Assembly (NCBI GenBank): GCA_922989275.2
Contig: OV277861.1
Coordinates: 42,819,623-42,883,622 of the forward strand
Length of the DNA: 64,000 bases
Direction: 5' to 3'
From: Gari tellinella
Lineage: Eukaryota; Mollusca; Bivalvia; Cardiida; Psammobiidae
Made by a program: the position numbers and the translations under genes. Shown here in pieces: positions 34,446-46,481 of the stretch. The first letter of the stretch is position 1. The number at the start of each line of letters is the position of its first letter. The notes beneath the pieces were generated by a model. The model saw only the letters and a program-made list of their open reading frames with translations, did no database searches and was not told where the DNA came from.

Positions 34446-36605
34446 ACTCACCTGGCACGTAGTGCCAAGGTGAGCTATTTTGATCGTCCACTGTCTGTCG
34501 TCGTTCGTCCGTCCGTCGTCAACAATTTCTTTAAACGACATCTCCTCCGAAACTACTGGATAGATTTTTACCAAACTTTGCCTGAATAGTCCTTATATGG
34601 TCCTTTTTCAAAGTTGTTCAAACAGTTCCGGTACATTGCATACCTAGGTCACAAGAGCTAAAAATAGATTTTTTCACTGAAAATTTAAAAATCTTTTGAA
34701 ACCAGTACCATTAGCTTAGATATTTTGCACGAAGCATCGTCTTCAGGTCCTCTATTTAGATTGTTCAAATTATGTCCCTTGGGTAAAAAATGACCCCGTC
34801 CCGGGGTCGTTATTTTACAAAGAGTTATATAGTGAAATCTTCAAACATCTTTATCTCTGAAACTAATACGGCCAGAGCTTTGATGTTTGGCATGATGACA
34901 TTTCTAGAAGCCCTTAACCAGTATTGTTAATATGGTTGCGATCCGTTGCATACATAGGTAACAGGAGCTAAAACAGATTTGTTCAATGAAATCTTAAAGA
35001 ATCTTCTTGTCTGAAATCACATTTACACGTTGAGCTTATATATTTGGCACATAGCATCATCTTCAGGTCTTCTATCAAGATTGTTCAAATTATGTCCCTA
35101 GGGTAAACAAGAGAGCCTGAAGGCCCTGATATCGCTCACCTGTTGTACTGAAGCCTTCTGTTTCAACCGTTTTAATCTAAATCCATTCAAATTCTAAGTA
35201 TAGCATGTAAACAAATTTGGAATACAACTTCATTATTCTAGAAGAGTAGAGTACATCAAGGGCAGATTACTAGAGTCTAAACAATACTGAAATGAAGCCT
35301 TTTCTAGCATTTCAAAGTATAAAAAGGGCAGATAACTATTGCCACAATGATTAGATTTCAACAATAATTGCACTCCTTCGAGAACTTATAGCTATATACT
35401 TTATGTGTGAGTATAATCAAAATCCATTGAAAACTGTAGTTGCAAGAGTGTAAACGCTGTAAAATATGGCATTTTTAGCAATTCAAAGGTAGATAACTCT
35501 TGATCTATTGATCCTATTTCAACCATAATCACATTTTTTCAAACTATTATGGTTTTATACAATCGGGCCAATTTTGAGAAAGCTTGGATAAATATATTGT
35601 GGCCTCTAAGAGTGTAAAAGCTGTTAAATATTGCATTTTCAGCAGTTCAAAGGTTTACAACTCTTGACCTATTGATTTCAACCATAATTGTACTTTATTC
35701 AAACTCTTATGGTAAGATACAATCTGAGCAAGTTTGAGATAGATTGGATAAAAAGTGTGGCCTCTAGAGTGTAAACACCCTTAAATATGACATTTTCAGC
35801 AATTCAAAGGTAGATAACTCTCAACCTATTAGTCTGATTTCACCCATAATCAAACTCATCCGAACCCTTATAGCCATATACAATCTGAGCAAGTTTGTGA
35901 TAGATTGGATAAAAATTGTGGCCTCTAGCGTGTAAACACTGTAAAATATGGTATTTTGAGTAGTTCAAAGGTTGATAACTCTTTATCTATTGGTCCGATA
36001 TCAACCATAACCGAAATCATTTGAATTCTTATGGTCATATACAATCTGGCCAAGTTTGAGAAAGCTTGGATAAATATTGTGGCCTCTAGAGTGTAAACAC
36101 TGTTAAATATGGCATTTTCAGCAATTCAAAGGTAGATAACTCTTGACCTATTTGTCCGATTTCAATCATAATCGAACTCATCCGAACTCTTATGGTCATA
36201 TACAATCTGAGCAAGTTTGAGAAAGATTGGATAAATAATTTGACCTCTAGAGTGTAAACACTAAAATTGTTGACGACGCACTACGGACGATGGACGCCGG
36301 ACATTCAAGTATTGCAAAAGCTCACCCTGAGCTAGCTCAGGTGAGCTTAAAATGACCCCGTCCCTGGGGTCACAAATTTACAAAGACTTATATAATGAAA
36401 TCTTCAATCATCTATATCTATGGCCAGAGCTTTGATATTTAGCATGATGACACTTCTAGAAGCCCTTAACCAATATTGTTAATATGGTTCCCGTCAATTG
36501 CATATCTTGTTAACAGGAGCTAAAAATAGATTTTTTCAATGAAAACTTAAAAAATCTTCTTGTCTGAAATTACAGTACCCTGAACTTACATATTTGGCAC
36601 GTATG
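34446..36605 (-). mobile_element. Pearl-like element C2 (reverse orientation), interrupted by A3
   Basis: At the left is the C-family terminus in reverse (CTCACCTGGCACGTAGTGCC) with GTCCGTCCGTCGTC. Repeated units with GAAATCTTCAAACATCTTTA continue to 36605, where the match fades before the AACAAGAG end. A3 lies within it at 35106-36349. Confidence 0.75.
35106..36349 (+). mobile_element. Pearl-like element A3
   Basis: Standard A ends (AACAAGAGAGCC..CACCTG; CTGAGCTAGCTCAGGTGAGC) and six or so ~160-bp units. Inserted in an A-run of C2: the left flank GGGTAAA and right flank AAATGACCCC rebuild the GGGTAAAAAATGACCCC motif seen intact at 34780-34796. Confidence 0.8.
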
Positions 36606-36792
36606 ATACACATCTAATCTGTGTGTCAAGATGATTGAATGATCTAGGTGAAATTGGTGTCGTTTTTAAAGGTTTCAATATTTGACACCATCTATAAGCA
36701 CATAAGTTTCCAACTTTCCAGAACTTTGACTGTATCCTCATCCGCTCAAGAAAACAACACTCAATATCGGATATTATCATAATGGGAATAAA

Positions 36793-37080
36793 AAACAAGA
36801 GCACTGCAAGCCAGGCACATTATACACCCGTCAAATTATCTTAAAATGTGGTCATACTTAAACCCTATTAAGGTAAGTGAACAAAAGGGGGACTGGTGCA
36901 TAACTCTGAAAAGAAAGAGTCACAACTCGGAAAACCTGGAAAACCCGGAATATATATCCAACCCCTTCACTTCTTGTATCACAATATCAAACCTGGATGT
37001 TATGAATCATGTTGTGTACAAGTTTGATAGTTTCATTTTTTCCTAACTTCCATAACAAGGAACAGTTTAGGTTTAAACTT
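36793..37080 (+). mobile_element. Pearl-like D3, truncated
   Basis: Left end AACAAGAGCACTGCAAGCC with ATACACCCGTCA. No right end or microsatellite follows. Confidence 0.6.
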
Positions 37081-37292
37081 ATGATACAGGAGTATACATA
37101 ATTGATGCCATACCATATGTCTTCTACATGTATATATTATATTTTGGCTCCATTGTAATAATACTATGTCATACAAAATCAGTTGAAACTAATTGAGACT
37201 ACTCCCTCTCTACAACAACATCCAATGGGAGACAAAGATTGTGTCCGTTGTTCGAAGGGAGTTTTTATATGGAGGGAAATTGGCTTACATTT

Positions 37293-37356
37293 GCAAACAG
37301 CTTGGATCCAGACCAGACGCTGCGTAACGTGATGTCTGACCTGGATTCAAGCTGTT
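37293..37356. repeat. HP1-type hairpin
   Basis: GCAAACAGCTTGGATCCAGA pairs with TCTGACCTGGATTCAAGCTG..TTA around a short CG-rich loop. Confidence 0.75.
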
Positions 37357-37399
37357 AGTCACTTGTTTTTTTCTGTCAAAATGTCAAATATGAAACTTT

Positions 37400-37567
37400 G
37401 AGAAAAACAGCAGACCACAATTTCTTAAAGGACTTTGCACACTGGTCACACTTCTAAGGTTTTTCTTCTGTGTGACTCCTCATGTGCGTCACTAACCTGA
37501 TATGTTAATCCTTTTGTGTCCCTCAACATTTTTCTCTTCAATAAATGACTTTTCACACAGTTCACAT
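37400..37567 (-). pseudogene. Decayed extra zinc fingers after a frameshift
   Basis: Just past the stop, a shifted frame reads PYKCELCEKSFIEEKNVEGH and further on HMRSHTEEKP, a stop, then KCDQCAKSFKK. These are remnants of at least two more fingers. The shift occurs in GGCGAGGCCATATAA, where about two bases of the usual GAGAGGCC linker codons are missing. Either a real C-terminal truncation of this allele or a sequencing/assembly error. Confidence 0.75.
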
Positions 37568-39292
37568 TTATATGGCCTCGCCTGTGTGTACTCTCTTGTG
37601 TTGCTTTAAATGCTTATTATAAATAAAAGACTTTTCACACTGATCACACTTATATGATTTAATTCCTGTGTGTATCATCATATGTGACTTTAAATGACAC
37701 TTATAAAGATATGACTTTTCACACAGGTCACACTTATATGATCTATCTCCTGTGTGTACCTTCTTGTGTTCCTTTAAACGACAACTATCAATAAATGACT
37801 CTTCACACACATCACACTTGTATGAGTTAATTCTTGTGTGTATCATCATATGTGACTTTAAATGGGACTTATTAATGTATGACTTTTCACACAGGTCACA
37901 CTTATATGGCCTCTCTCCTGTGTGTATATGCATGTGTATCTTTAAACAATTCTTTTGAATAAATGACTTTTCACACAGTTCACACTTATAAGGCCTCTCG
38001 CCTGTGTGTATTCTCTTGTGTACCTTTAAACCACTATTATTAATAAAAGACTTTTCACACTGATCACACTTATGTGATTTAACTGCTGTGTGTATCTTCA
38101 TATGGGACTTTAAATTACACATAAGACTAAATGACTTTTCACAGATGTCACACTTATATGATTTCTCTCCTGTGTGTATCTTCATATGTCTCACTAAACC
38201 GCTTTGCTGACTAAATGACTTTTCACACAAGTCACAACTGTAGGGTAAATCTCCTGTGTGCATCTTCATATGTCTCACTAAACCGCCTTTCTGAGTAAAT
38301 GACTTTTCACAAAAGTCACAACTGTAGGGTATATCTCCTGTGTGAATCCTCATGTGTCTCACTAAACCGCTTTTCAGAGTAAATGACTTTTCACACTGGC
38401 CACACATGAAAGGACTCTCTCCTGTGTGTAGCCTCATATGTGCCATTAAACTGTAACTGCTACTAAATGACTTTTCACACAGGTCACACTTGTATGGCCT
38501 TTCTCCTGTGTGTGTCCTCATATGTATCACCAACTTGCTCTTTGCCATAAAAGAATGTTCACACACGTCACACGTAAAGGTTAAATCTCCTGTATGCTTT
38601 CTCTTATGTACCTTTAAATGAGCATTTCTAGAAAAAGACTTTTGACACAAGTCACACTTAAATGGGTGTTCTCCCGTGTGGACCCTCTTATGTGTCATTA
38701 AATTATGCTTATGAATAAATGACTTTTCACACAGGTCACACTTGAATTGTCTTTCTCCTGTGTGCATTCTCTTATGTGTCATTAAATTATACTTATGAAT
38801 GAATGACTTTTCACACAAGTCACACTTGTATGGTCTATCTCCTATGTGTATCTTCATATGTCTCTTTAAACGTAACTTATCAATAAATGACTTTTCACAC
38901 AAGTTACACGTGTGTGGTCTATCTCCTATGTGTATCTTCATATGTGCCTTCAAACGTAACTTATCAATAAATGACTTTTCACACAGGTTACACTGTTGTA
39001 GCCTTTCTCCGGTATGTATCATCATGTGCTCCATTAAAGAGTCAATCCAATCAAATGACTTTTCACACAGGTTACACGTGTATGGTCTATCTCCTATGTG
39101 TATCTTCATATGTGCCTTCAAACGTAACTTATTACTAAATGACTTTTCACACAGGTAACACTGTTGTAGCCTTTCTCCGGTATGTATCGTCATGTGCTCC
39201 ATTAAAGAGTCAATACCATCAAATGACTTTTCACACAGGTGACACTTGTAGGGTTTCAGATATAATGGTGACTTGGATGTAAACTGGTCACT
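37568..39292 (-). CDS. C2H2 zinc-finger protein exon with 20 fingers
   Basis: Long open exon on the minus strand, beginning after a splice acceptor (TTTGTTCCAG) with AGT GAC CAG in phase 0. After a 13-residue lead, 20 consecutive C2H2 fingers run at 28-residue spacing, mostly C-x2-C-EKSF-x5-L-x2-H-x3-H with TGERPYK-type linkers, as in sequence-specific DNA-binding factors. All C and H ligands are present in the 20. Fingers 1-2 and 3-4 look like a duplicated pair. The frame ends GEAI-stop at 37568, but finger-like sequence continues downstream in another frame. The exon has no initiator of its own. Upstream exons probably lie to the right; the VKLE exon at 55155-56007 is phase-compatible. A nuclear transcriptional regulator is likely; the target is unknown. 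Confidence 0.9.
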   Translation of the reverse strand, partial: SDQFTSKSPLYLKPYKCHLCEKSFDGIDSLMEHMTIHTGERLQQCYLCEKSFSNKLRLKAHMKIHIGDRPYTCNLCEKSFDWIDSLMEHMMIHTGERLQQCNLCEKSFIDKLRLKAHMKIHIGDRPHTCNLCEKSFIDKLRLKRHMKIHIGDRPYKCDLCEKSFIHKYNLMTHKRMHTGERQFKCDLCEKSFIHKHNLMTHKRVHTGEHPFKCDLCQKSFSRNAHLKVHKRKHTGDLTFTCDVCEHSFMAKSKLVIHMRTHTGERPYKCDLCEKSFSSSYSLMAHMRLHTGESPFMCGQCEKSFTLKSGLVRHMRIHTGDIPYSCDFCEKSFTQKGGLVRHMKMHTGDLPYSCDLCEKSFSQQSGLVRHMKIHTGEKSYKCDICEKSFSLMCNLKSHMKIHTAVKSHKCDQCEKSFINNSGLKVHKRIHTGERPYKCELCEKSFIQKNCLKIHMHIHTGERPYKCDLCEKSYINKSHLKSHMMIHTRINSYKCDVCEESFIDSCRLKEHKKVHTGDRSYKCDLCEKSYLYKCHLKSHMMIHTGIKSYKCDQCEKSFIYNKHLKQHKRVHTGEAI

Positions 39293-39300
39293 CTGGAACA

Positions 39301-39700
39301 AATATAAAACAATTACAGAAATACATTACTCCACCTCTGTACTAATTACTACATTTGTTTATGTATACTCAGTATGTATAAATATACATGTAGCAAACTG
39401 CCTGGGGGTTCAAATTTTTTGAAGTTACTTTGTTGATTGGTACGGCTATCTAAATACATGTATACTTAGACGGAAAAGAAATGCAGGGTAACCTTTCAAG
39501 GTAGTTTTAAGAAGTATACCTTAATCGAATATTCAAAATGATTATTTTATGTTTACCACTAATCTTATTGAACATTTTGACAAAGTTTCATTTCAGTAGG
39601 ACCAATAGGTCATGAGAAAAAGGTTTCTGATTGACATTATCCTCCAATTAAAAGTGTAGCGTGACTGCCTGTACTTGGAGAATAAAAACTTGTTCAACAT
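39301..39700. other. No recognisable feature
   Basis: Presumed intron sequence upstream of the zinc-finger exon; no exon recognised. Confidence 0.4.
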
Positions 39701-40365
39701 CTCATATGGTCTTCTCGAGCATTTGTGACTCTCCTATGCATGGAGTTCCTCAGCTTCCCCTCCCCATACCATAACAGACCATCGACCAAACCAATCGCTC
39801 TCGAGAACGTACGCATCAGCGACATAGTGTAGCGTTCCCAACATCATCGGTATACATTAGATCAATACAGAGTGAACTGGGACTCGACCATTAGATCAAT
39901 ATGGAGTGAACAGGGACTAGTCGGTGAAGGGAACGTGTCTCCAATACTTCAGTGGAAAGTTTTGGGGAAAATGTGCCGAAAACTACACGCTAAGGCATAC
40001 ACGTCGCTTAACGTTAAGTGGCCAACCAACATAAGACCGTTGACGGGTAGCTGGTTCGGTACAGTGTTGACATGGATATGTAGACCCTGCTTGTCTAGCC
40101 TGTTACCAGCTGTTTCACTGGCTACACAGTGGTGATTGCGCAGGTTGGCTGGGCAGATAATCATGTCCAACCGCAACATTCCCGTTCCGTCTGTAAGGTG
40201 TTCTGTCTCTCGCATGCATCTGACAAGACGTTTTATAGTCTAGAAACGCACCTTTAACTGAACAGCAACCTGATGTAGGCTTTGACGCTCCAACAGTTAG
40301 TTCAATAGCTTCTCCCCTCTGAACTTCCGTTAAGCGTACCATACTTCGAAGATGTGGAAAGCAGT
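39700..40365 (-). pseudogene. Tc1-like transposase, N-terminal and central remnant
   Basis: On the minus strand, VRLTEVQRGEAIELTVGASK resembles the first helix-turn-helix of Tc1-like transposases. Further left are a RPYVGWPLN-like segment and WSVMVWGG, the GGGSVMVWGG block near the second catalytic Asp. Several stops and frameshifts intervene and the C-terminal DLNPIEH block is missing. I could not find its terminal repeats. Confidence 0.7.
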
Positions 40366-40814
40366 TAACTCCAAAAGTCAATGTGACAAATTAAAACGTA
40401 CACCTTTGACTGATTTTGACAATTGAACATCTCGTCATCACAATTTTACACGGGTATTTTGCATTTTCAAACTTGCCCCGTATAGGCCGAACTTAAACGA
40501 TGTTGCGTAATTTTATCCACTGGAAATTGTGGGCATTGGCCAAGATTTCGAATTTACCGAATTTCATGAATTTAGGCCAAGTAATAAAACAACTGTTGAA
40601 TATTTTAGATACCCTGCGTTTCGTTTTCGTCTTAGTATATATACAAAATATTACAGTCAATAAGGATGTATTATACTCAAAACTTCGGGTCGTATGTAGG
40701 TCAGATCTATGGGAGATAACTTTGCCCGTGCTTTGAACTGTTGTAATCCAAAATGGATTGAATATTAAATATGGATGTCAATGAATACCAAAAGGACATG
40801 TCTTAATATTCAAA

Positions 40815-41265
40815 AGTTTGAACTAGATATTTTTCAGATATTTAGTTTTGTATACAGTATCAATGTAAGTGTTGCTTGCATAGTGTAGATATCTTATTTA
40901 CCACAAGTGTGTCCCTACAACTTCCATGATGGCTCATAATGCATCATTTAGTCCCAGCAGAATTTATTTGAATTAAATTTAATATTAGAGAATAAGATGC
41001 CTGAGTGTTTTTTTATGGTGTTGAATTTGCAACCATATGATTTTGTTTTTCATTTACAGTATGTATGCATGTTAACATGCGAAAAAAGATACTTTGAATT
41101 TTTTTTTTAAATTTCAAGATTGGTCTTGTTATTTTGCAATGCATTGAATTTTATTAAAATTCATAGAAGTATCAACTTTAAAAGTTTTACACCATTGCTT
41201 TTCAAATGAAATTGAAATTCTCTTGGAATTAACACACAAAAGGCATGGGCCACTTTTTCTAAAAA
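40815..41265 (+). repeat. Segmental duplication SD1, copy 2 (empty site for A1)
   Basis: Matches 490-950 and then 2035-2075 without the A1 insertion: here TTAACACACAAAAGGCATGG is continuous. The pearl-like element C1 begins immediately afterwards. Confidence 0.85.
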
Positions 41266-41269
41266 ATAA

Positions 41270-43781
41270 AACAAGAGGCCCATGCGGGCCTAAATATCGC
41301 TCACCTGGAAGAACCAACACAAGGGTCACATAACCCCTGGTATGGGATCACTTTTCATCGCAGAGACATAATTTTCATTGAAAAAATCTATTTTTAGCTC
41401 CTGTGACCTAGATATGCAACGGACTGGAACCATATTTACAATATTGGTTAAGGGCTTCTAGAAGTCATCATGTAAAATATCAAAGCTCTGGCCATACTAG
41501 TTTCAGAGAAAAAGATGTTTGAAGATTTCACTATATAACTACATATGTAAATTTACGACCGCCGGGGCGGTGTCATTTTTTACCCCAGGGACATAATTTG
41601 AACAATCTTGATAGAGGACCTGTAGATGATGCTTTGTGCCAAATATCTAAGCTCAAGGTACTGTGGTTTCAGACAAGAAGATTTTTTAAGATTTCATTGA
41701 AAAAATCTATTTTAGCTCATGTGACCTAGATATGCAAATGACCAAAACTATATTAGCAACATTGGTTAAGGGCTTCTAGAACAATCATCATGCCAAATAT
41801 AAAAGCTCTGGCCATATTAATTTCAGAGAAAAAGATGTTTAAAGATTTCACTATATAACTCTATGTAAATTTACGACCCCCGGGGCGGGGTCATTTTTTA
41901 CCCCAGGGACATAATTTGAACAATCCTGATAGAGGACCTGAAGACGATGCTTTGTGCCAAACATCTAAGCTCAGGGTACTGTGGTTTCAGACAAGAAGAT
42001 TTTTTAAGATTTCATTAAAAAAAATCTATTTTTAGCTCCTGTGACCTAGATATACAACGGACTGGAACCATATTAGCAATATTGGTTAAGGGCTTCTAGA
42101 AGAATCATCATGCAAAATATAGAAGCTCTGGCCATACTAGTTTCAGAGAAAACGATGTTTGAAGATTTCACTATATAACTCTATGTAAAATTACGACCCC
42201 TAGGGCGGGGTCATTTTTTACCCCAGGGACATAATTTGAACAATCTTGATAGAGGACATGAAGACGATGCTTTGTGCCAAATATCTAAGCTCAGGGTACT
42301 GTGATTTCAGACAAGAAGATTTTTTAAGTTTTCACTGAAAAAATCTATTTTTAGCTCCTGTGACCTAGATATGCAACGGACCGGAAATGTTTGAACAACT
42401 TTGAAAGAGGACCATATAAGGATCATTCAGGCCAAGTTTGGTAACAAGAGGGCCTGAAGGCCCTGATATCGCTCACCATTTGAAATGAAGCCTGATAGCT
42501 TAACCTTTGAATTTCACCCGTTTTATTCTAAATCTGTCGACCTACTGTAGTAAAGTATAGTACATCAAAGGCAGATAGCTAGAGCCTAAACAATACTGAA
42601 ATGAAGCCTTTTTCTAGCATTTCAAAGTATATCAAGGGCAGATAACTATTGCCACAATGAAATGATAACATTTCAACAATAATTGCACTCCTTCCAGAAC
42701 GTATAGCTACATCCTTTGTGTACAAGTATAATTAAAATCCATTGAAAACTGTAGTTGCAAGAGTGTAAACGCTGTAAAATATGGCATTTTCAGCAATTCA
42801 AAGGTAGATATCTCTTGATCTATTTGTCCAATTCCAACCATAATCACCCTTTTTCCAACTCTTATGGTCATATACAATCTGGGCAAGTTTGAGAGAGCTT
42901 GGATAAATATTGTGGCCTCTAGAGCATAAACACTGTTAAATATGGCATTTTCAGCAATTTAAAGGTAAATAACTTTTGGCCTATTGATCTGATTACAACC
43001 ATAATTGAACTCATCCGAAGTCTTATGGTAATATATAATCTGAGTAAGTGTGAGAAAAATTGGATAAAATGTGTGACCTCTAGAGTGTAAACATCGTTAA
43101 ATATGGCATTTTCAGCAATTTAAAGGTAAATAACTCTTGATCTATTTGTCCGATTTCAACCAAAATCAAACTCATCCAAACTCTTAAGGTAATATAAAAT
43201 CTGGCCAAGTTTTAGAAAGATTACATAAATACTGTGGCCTCTAGAGTGTAAACACTGTTAAATATGGCATTTTCAGCAATTCAAAGGTAGATAACTCTTG
43301 ATCTATTTGTCCGATTTCAACCAAAATTGAACTCATTCGAACTCTTATGGTCATATACAATCTGGGCAAGTTTTTGAAAGATTGTATAAATTCTGTTGCC
43401 TCTAGAGTGTAAACACTGTTAAATATGGCATTTTCAGCAGTCAAAGGTAGATAACTCTGGACCTATTTGTCCAATTTCAACCATAATCGAACTCATCCGG
43501 ACTCTTATGGCAATATACCATCTGAGCAAGTTTGAGAAAAATTGGATAAATATTGTGGCCTCTAGAGTGTAAACACTAAAATTGTTGACGCCGGACGACG
43601 CACGACGGACATTCAAGGATTGCAAAAGCTCACCCTGAGCTAGCTCAGGTGAGCTAAAAATCTATCCATTAGTTTCAGAGGAGATGTCGTTTAAAGAAAT
43701 TGTTGACGACGAACGAACGAACGACGACGGACAGAGGACGATCAAAATAGCTCACCTTGGCACTACGTGCCAGGTGAGCTA
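41270..43781 (+). mobile_element. Pearl-like element C1, interrupted by A4
   Basis: Left end AACAAGAGGCCCATGCGGGC with GCTCACCTGG. Right end CTTGGCACTACGTGCCAGGTGAGCTAAAAA, a hairpin including the inverse motif. About three ~320-bp units with GTGACCTAGATATGCAAC and TACCCCAGGGACATAATTTG. A4 occupies 42443-43655. Confidence 0.8.
42443..43655 (+). mobile_element. Pearl-like element A4
   Basis: A-family ends and ~160-bp units. The flanks TTTGGTA and AAAATCTATCC rebuild the C-family sequence that is intact, in reverse, at 34557-34580, so insertion was into an A-run without visible target duplication. Confidence 0.8.
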
Positions 43782-43792
43782 AAAACAAAAAT

Positions 43793-44182
43793 AACAAGAG
43801 CCCAATGGGCTCTAAGGCGCTCACCAGAGTACAAAGTTCCAAGATTTAACTAGACTTTATCACTAAAGATGATTAATACCCCAACTAGCACCTTGTCATA
43901 AGAAGCAAATATATCAGGACAATGTTTAAGTGTGTTCTCCATATGAATTAGAGTGTTCATAAGCCTTTTCTATGATTTGACCTAATGGCCTGCGTTTTAA
44001 CCTGTCATAATTTATATTCATACATTACCTAGATTTTGTCTAAGTGATTTTTTTAGCAAATCTCGTGAATTTGGGGCTAAAAATATGGCCCCTTAAGTTT
44101 TCAGAAGGCTTTTTATGATTTGAAGTACTGACCTACTTTTTCTTCAGATATAACCCATATTCATAAATGGACAAACCGACAA
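43793..44182 (+). mobile_element. Pearl-like B3, truncated
   Basis: AACAAGAGCCCAATGGGCTC (a perfect terminal hairpin) with GCGCTCACCAGAG. It keeps the uninterrupted counterpart of the insertion site of the 10.6-kb transposon. Confidence 0.7.
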
Positions 44183-44699
44183 AACAAGAAGGCCTGAAGG
44201 CCCTGATATAGCTCACCTGTTGTACTGAAGCCTGATAGCTTTACCTTTCTGTTTCACCCGTTTTCGTCTAAATCCATTCAAATTTATAGTAAAGCATGTA
44301 AACAATTTTGGAATACAACCTCATTATTCGTGTTTAGTAGAGTACATCAATGGCAGATAACTAGAGCCTTAACAATACTGAAATGAAGTCTTTTCTAGCA
44401 TTTCAAAGTATATCAAGGGCAGATAACTATTGCCACAATGATTAGATTTCAACAATAAATGCACTCCTTTGAGAACTTGTAGCTACAGTATATATACTCA
44501 AACGCAGAATACGCATCAGCCGCAAAAGTTTAGTTAATTTGTTTCTGTGAAAGGACTTTTGAAATTTCTATTTAATAAGACAATATTGAAGCATTTTAAC
44601 ACACATTGTCACAACAGTACCTGTAAAATTCATGGCAAGTTCTAAAAAGTAATGTCTTAAACAAGACAGGTCGAATTTCAAGTCACAAATTTAAGACTC

Positions 44700-44935
44700 T
44701 GGTAAGACTATCCACTTCATTAACCACAGCCCGGCAATACCGGAGCGTTTACGGCGGACCACACGCTGTATTCGGTATTGTGGAATACCATTCCACTCCT
44801 GTACTAGTGAGTCAATCACATCATGACGGCTCTGAATTTGCAGAACGCCGTTGTACACACGACGTCCAAACTGGTCCCAAATGTACTCATTGGGTTCAGA
44901 TCAGGCGAAAATGCCAGCCAATGAAGAATATTGAT
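44700..44935 (-). pseudogene. Tc1-like transposase C-terminal remnant
   Basis: Minus-strand frames give GWLAFSPDLNPM (catalytic-block equivalent), then in shifted frames RRVYNGVLQIQSRHDVIDSL and EWNGIPQYRIQRVV, the EEWNxIPQ-type tail. Two or more frameshifts; upstream domains are not found. Confidence 0.75.
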
Positions 44936-44938
44936 GTT

Positions 44939-44973
44939 GTTATTGGCTACAAACGTCGTTTGTAGCCAATAAC
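44939..44973. repeat. Perfect 16-bp inverted repeat
   Basis: GTTATTGGCTACAAAC, three bases, then its exact inverse. Located where the transposase reading frame ends, so probably a local inverted duplication. Confidence 0.85.
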
Positions 44974-45243
44974 TTTCGTTGAAGTCACTCTACCTGAATG
45001 CGATGTTGCGTTATCTTGCTGTTAAACCATGACGTAAGGGTGACGTTGACGTTGGGCGTCATTTAAATGTCCAATAACTTTGACGTTGGTATCTAATTTT
45101 CGCGGCTTTTTATTCATGTATAGACAGAAGTTTATTTTAGGGCTAAAACGAATCAATACACATGAATACTACACTGATAATACAAATATGGGCATTTGCA
45201 CGAACTGCACGTTGACGTCATTGTGTTGTTACATAACAAACAA

Positions 45244-46481
45244 AACAAGAGGCCCAGAGGGCCACATTTCTCTCACCTGAGACATTGTACCATAGAAGCT
45301 GCATGGGCAAGACATTTTGATATAGCTGATAAGCCCGGGGCGGGGCCAAATTTGATCCAGGGGTCATAATTTGATTAATCTTGGTAGAGGACCATAGGGA
45401 AAAGCTACATGTCAAATATAAATGATCTGGGCCTTATGGTTTCAGAGAAGAAGATTTTTAAAGGTTTTCCTATATAAGTCTATGTAAAACTGATAAGCCC
45501 CGGGGCCTGACGAATTTTGACCCGGGGGTCATAATTTGAACAATTTTGGTAGAGGACTATAAGGCAAAGCTACATGTCAAATATAAATGATCTGGGCCTT
45601 ACGGTTTCAGAGAATAAGATTTTTAAAGGTTTTCCTATGAAAAACTGATAAGCCCGAGGGCAGGGCCTTTTTGGCCCGGGGGTCATAATTTGAACAATCT
45701 TGGTACAGGACCACAAGGCAAAGCTATATGTCAAATATTAAAGACCTGGGCCTTACGGTTTCAGAGAAGAAGATTTTTAAAGGTTTTCCTATATAAGTCT
45801 ATGTAAAACTGATGAGCCCCGGGGCGGGGCCATTTTTGACCCGGGGTCATTATTTGAACAATCTTGGTAGAGGACCATAAGGCAAAGCTACATGTCAAAT
45901 ATTAATGTTCTAGGCAATACGGTTTCTGAGGAGAAGATTTTTAAAGGTTTTCCTAAGAAAAACTGATAAGCCCCAGGGCGGGGCCATTTTTGGCCCCAGG
46001 GTCAAAATTTGAACAATCTTGGTAGAGGACCATAAGGCAAAGCTACATGTCAAATATTAATGATCTAGGCCATACAGTTTCTGAGAAGAAGATTTTTAAA
46101 GGTTTTCCAAAGAAAAACTGATAAGCCCAAGGGCGGGCCATTTTTGTAATGATACATACCAAATATCAAAGGTCTGGGCCTTTAGGTTTCTGAGAAGAAG
46201 ATTTTTTAAGATATTCTTATGCATTAAAAGTTGTCTATACGGTCATGTTAGAAAACCTGGTCCCACAGCAAGGTGAATAACTCTAGCCAAAATCTTTGAA
46301 CAAGATTTCGTTCCCCCTTGTCACTGATGCTTCTGACAAAGTTTGGTTGAAATCAGGTCAGTGGTTTCTGAGGAGATGTTGTTTGAAAATGTGAACGGAC
46401 GACGGACAACGTACGCCGTACGACGGACAGAATGGGATCACAATAGCTCATCCTGAGCCTTCGGCTCAGGTGAGCTAAAAA
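45244..46481 (+). mobile_element. Pearl-like element E
   Basis: Left end AACAAGAGGCCCAGAGGGCC with CTCACCTGAG. Right end TGAGCCTTCGGCTCAGGTGAGCTAAAAA. Six diverged ~180-bp units with CCATAAGGCAAAGCTACATG and AAGATTTTTAAAGGTTTTCC. The GACGGACGACGGACAACG tract is near the right end. Confidence 0.8.

Noticed and set aside
38799..39158. 119-residue frame antisense to zinc fingers, and a similar one at 37752-37958
   Set aside because: They are regular shadows of the 84-nt finger repeat on the other strand.
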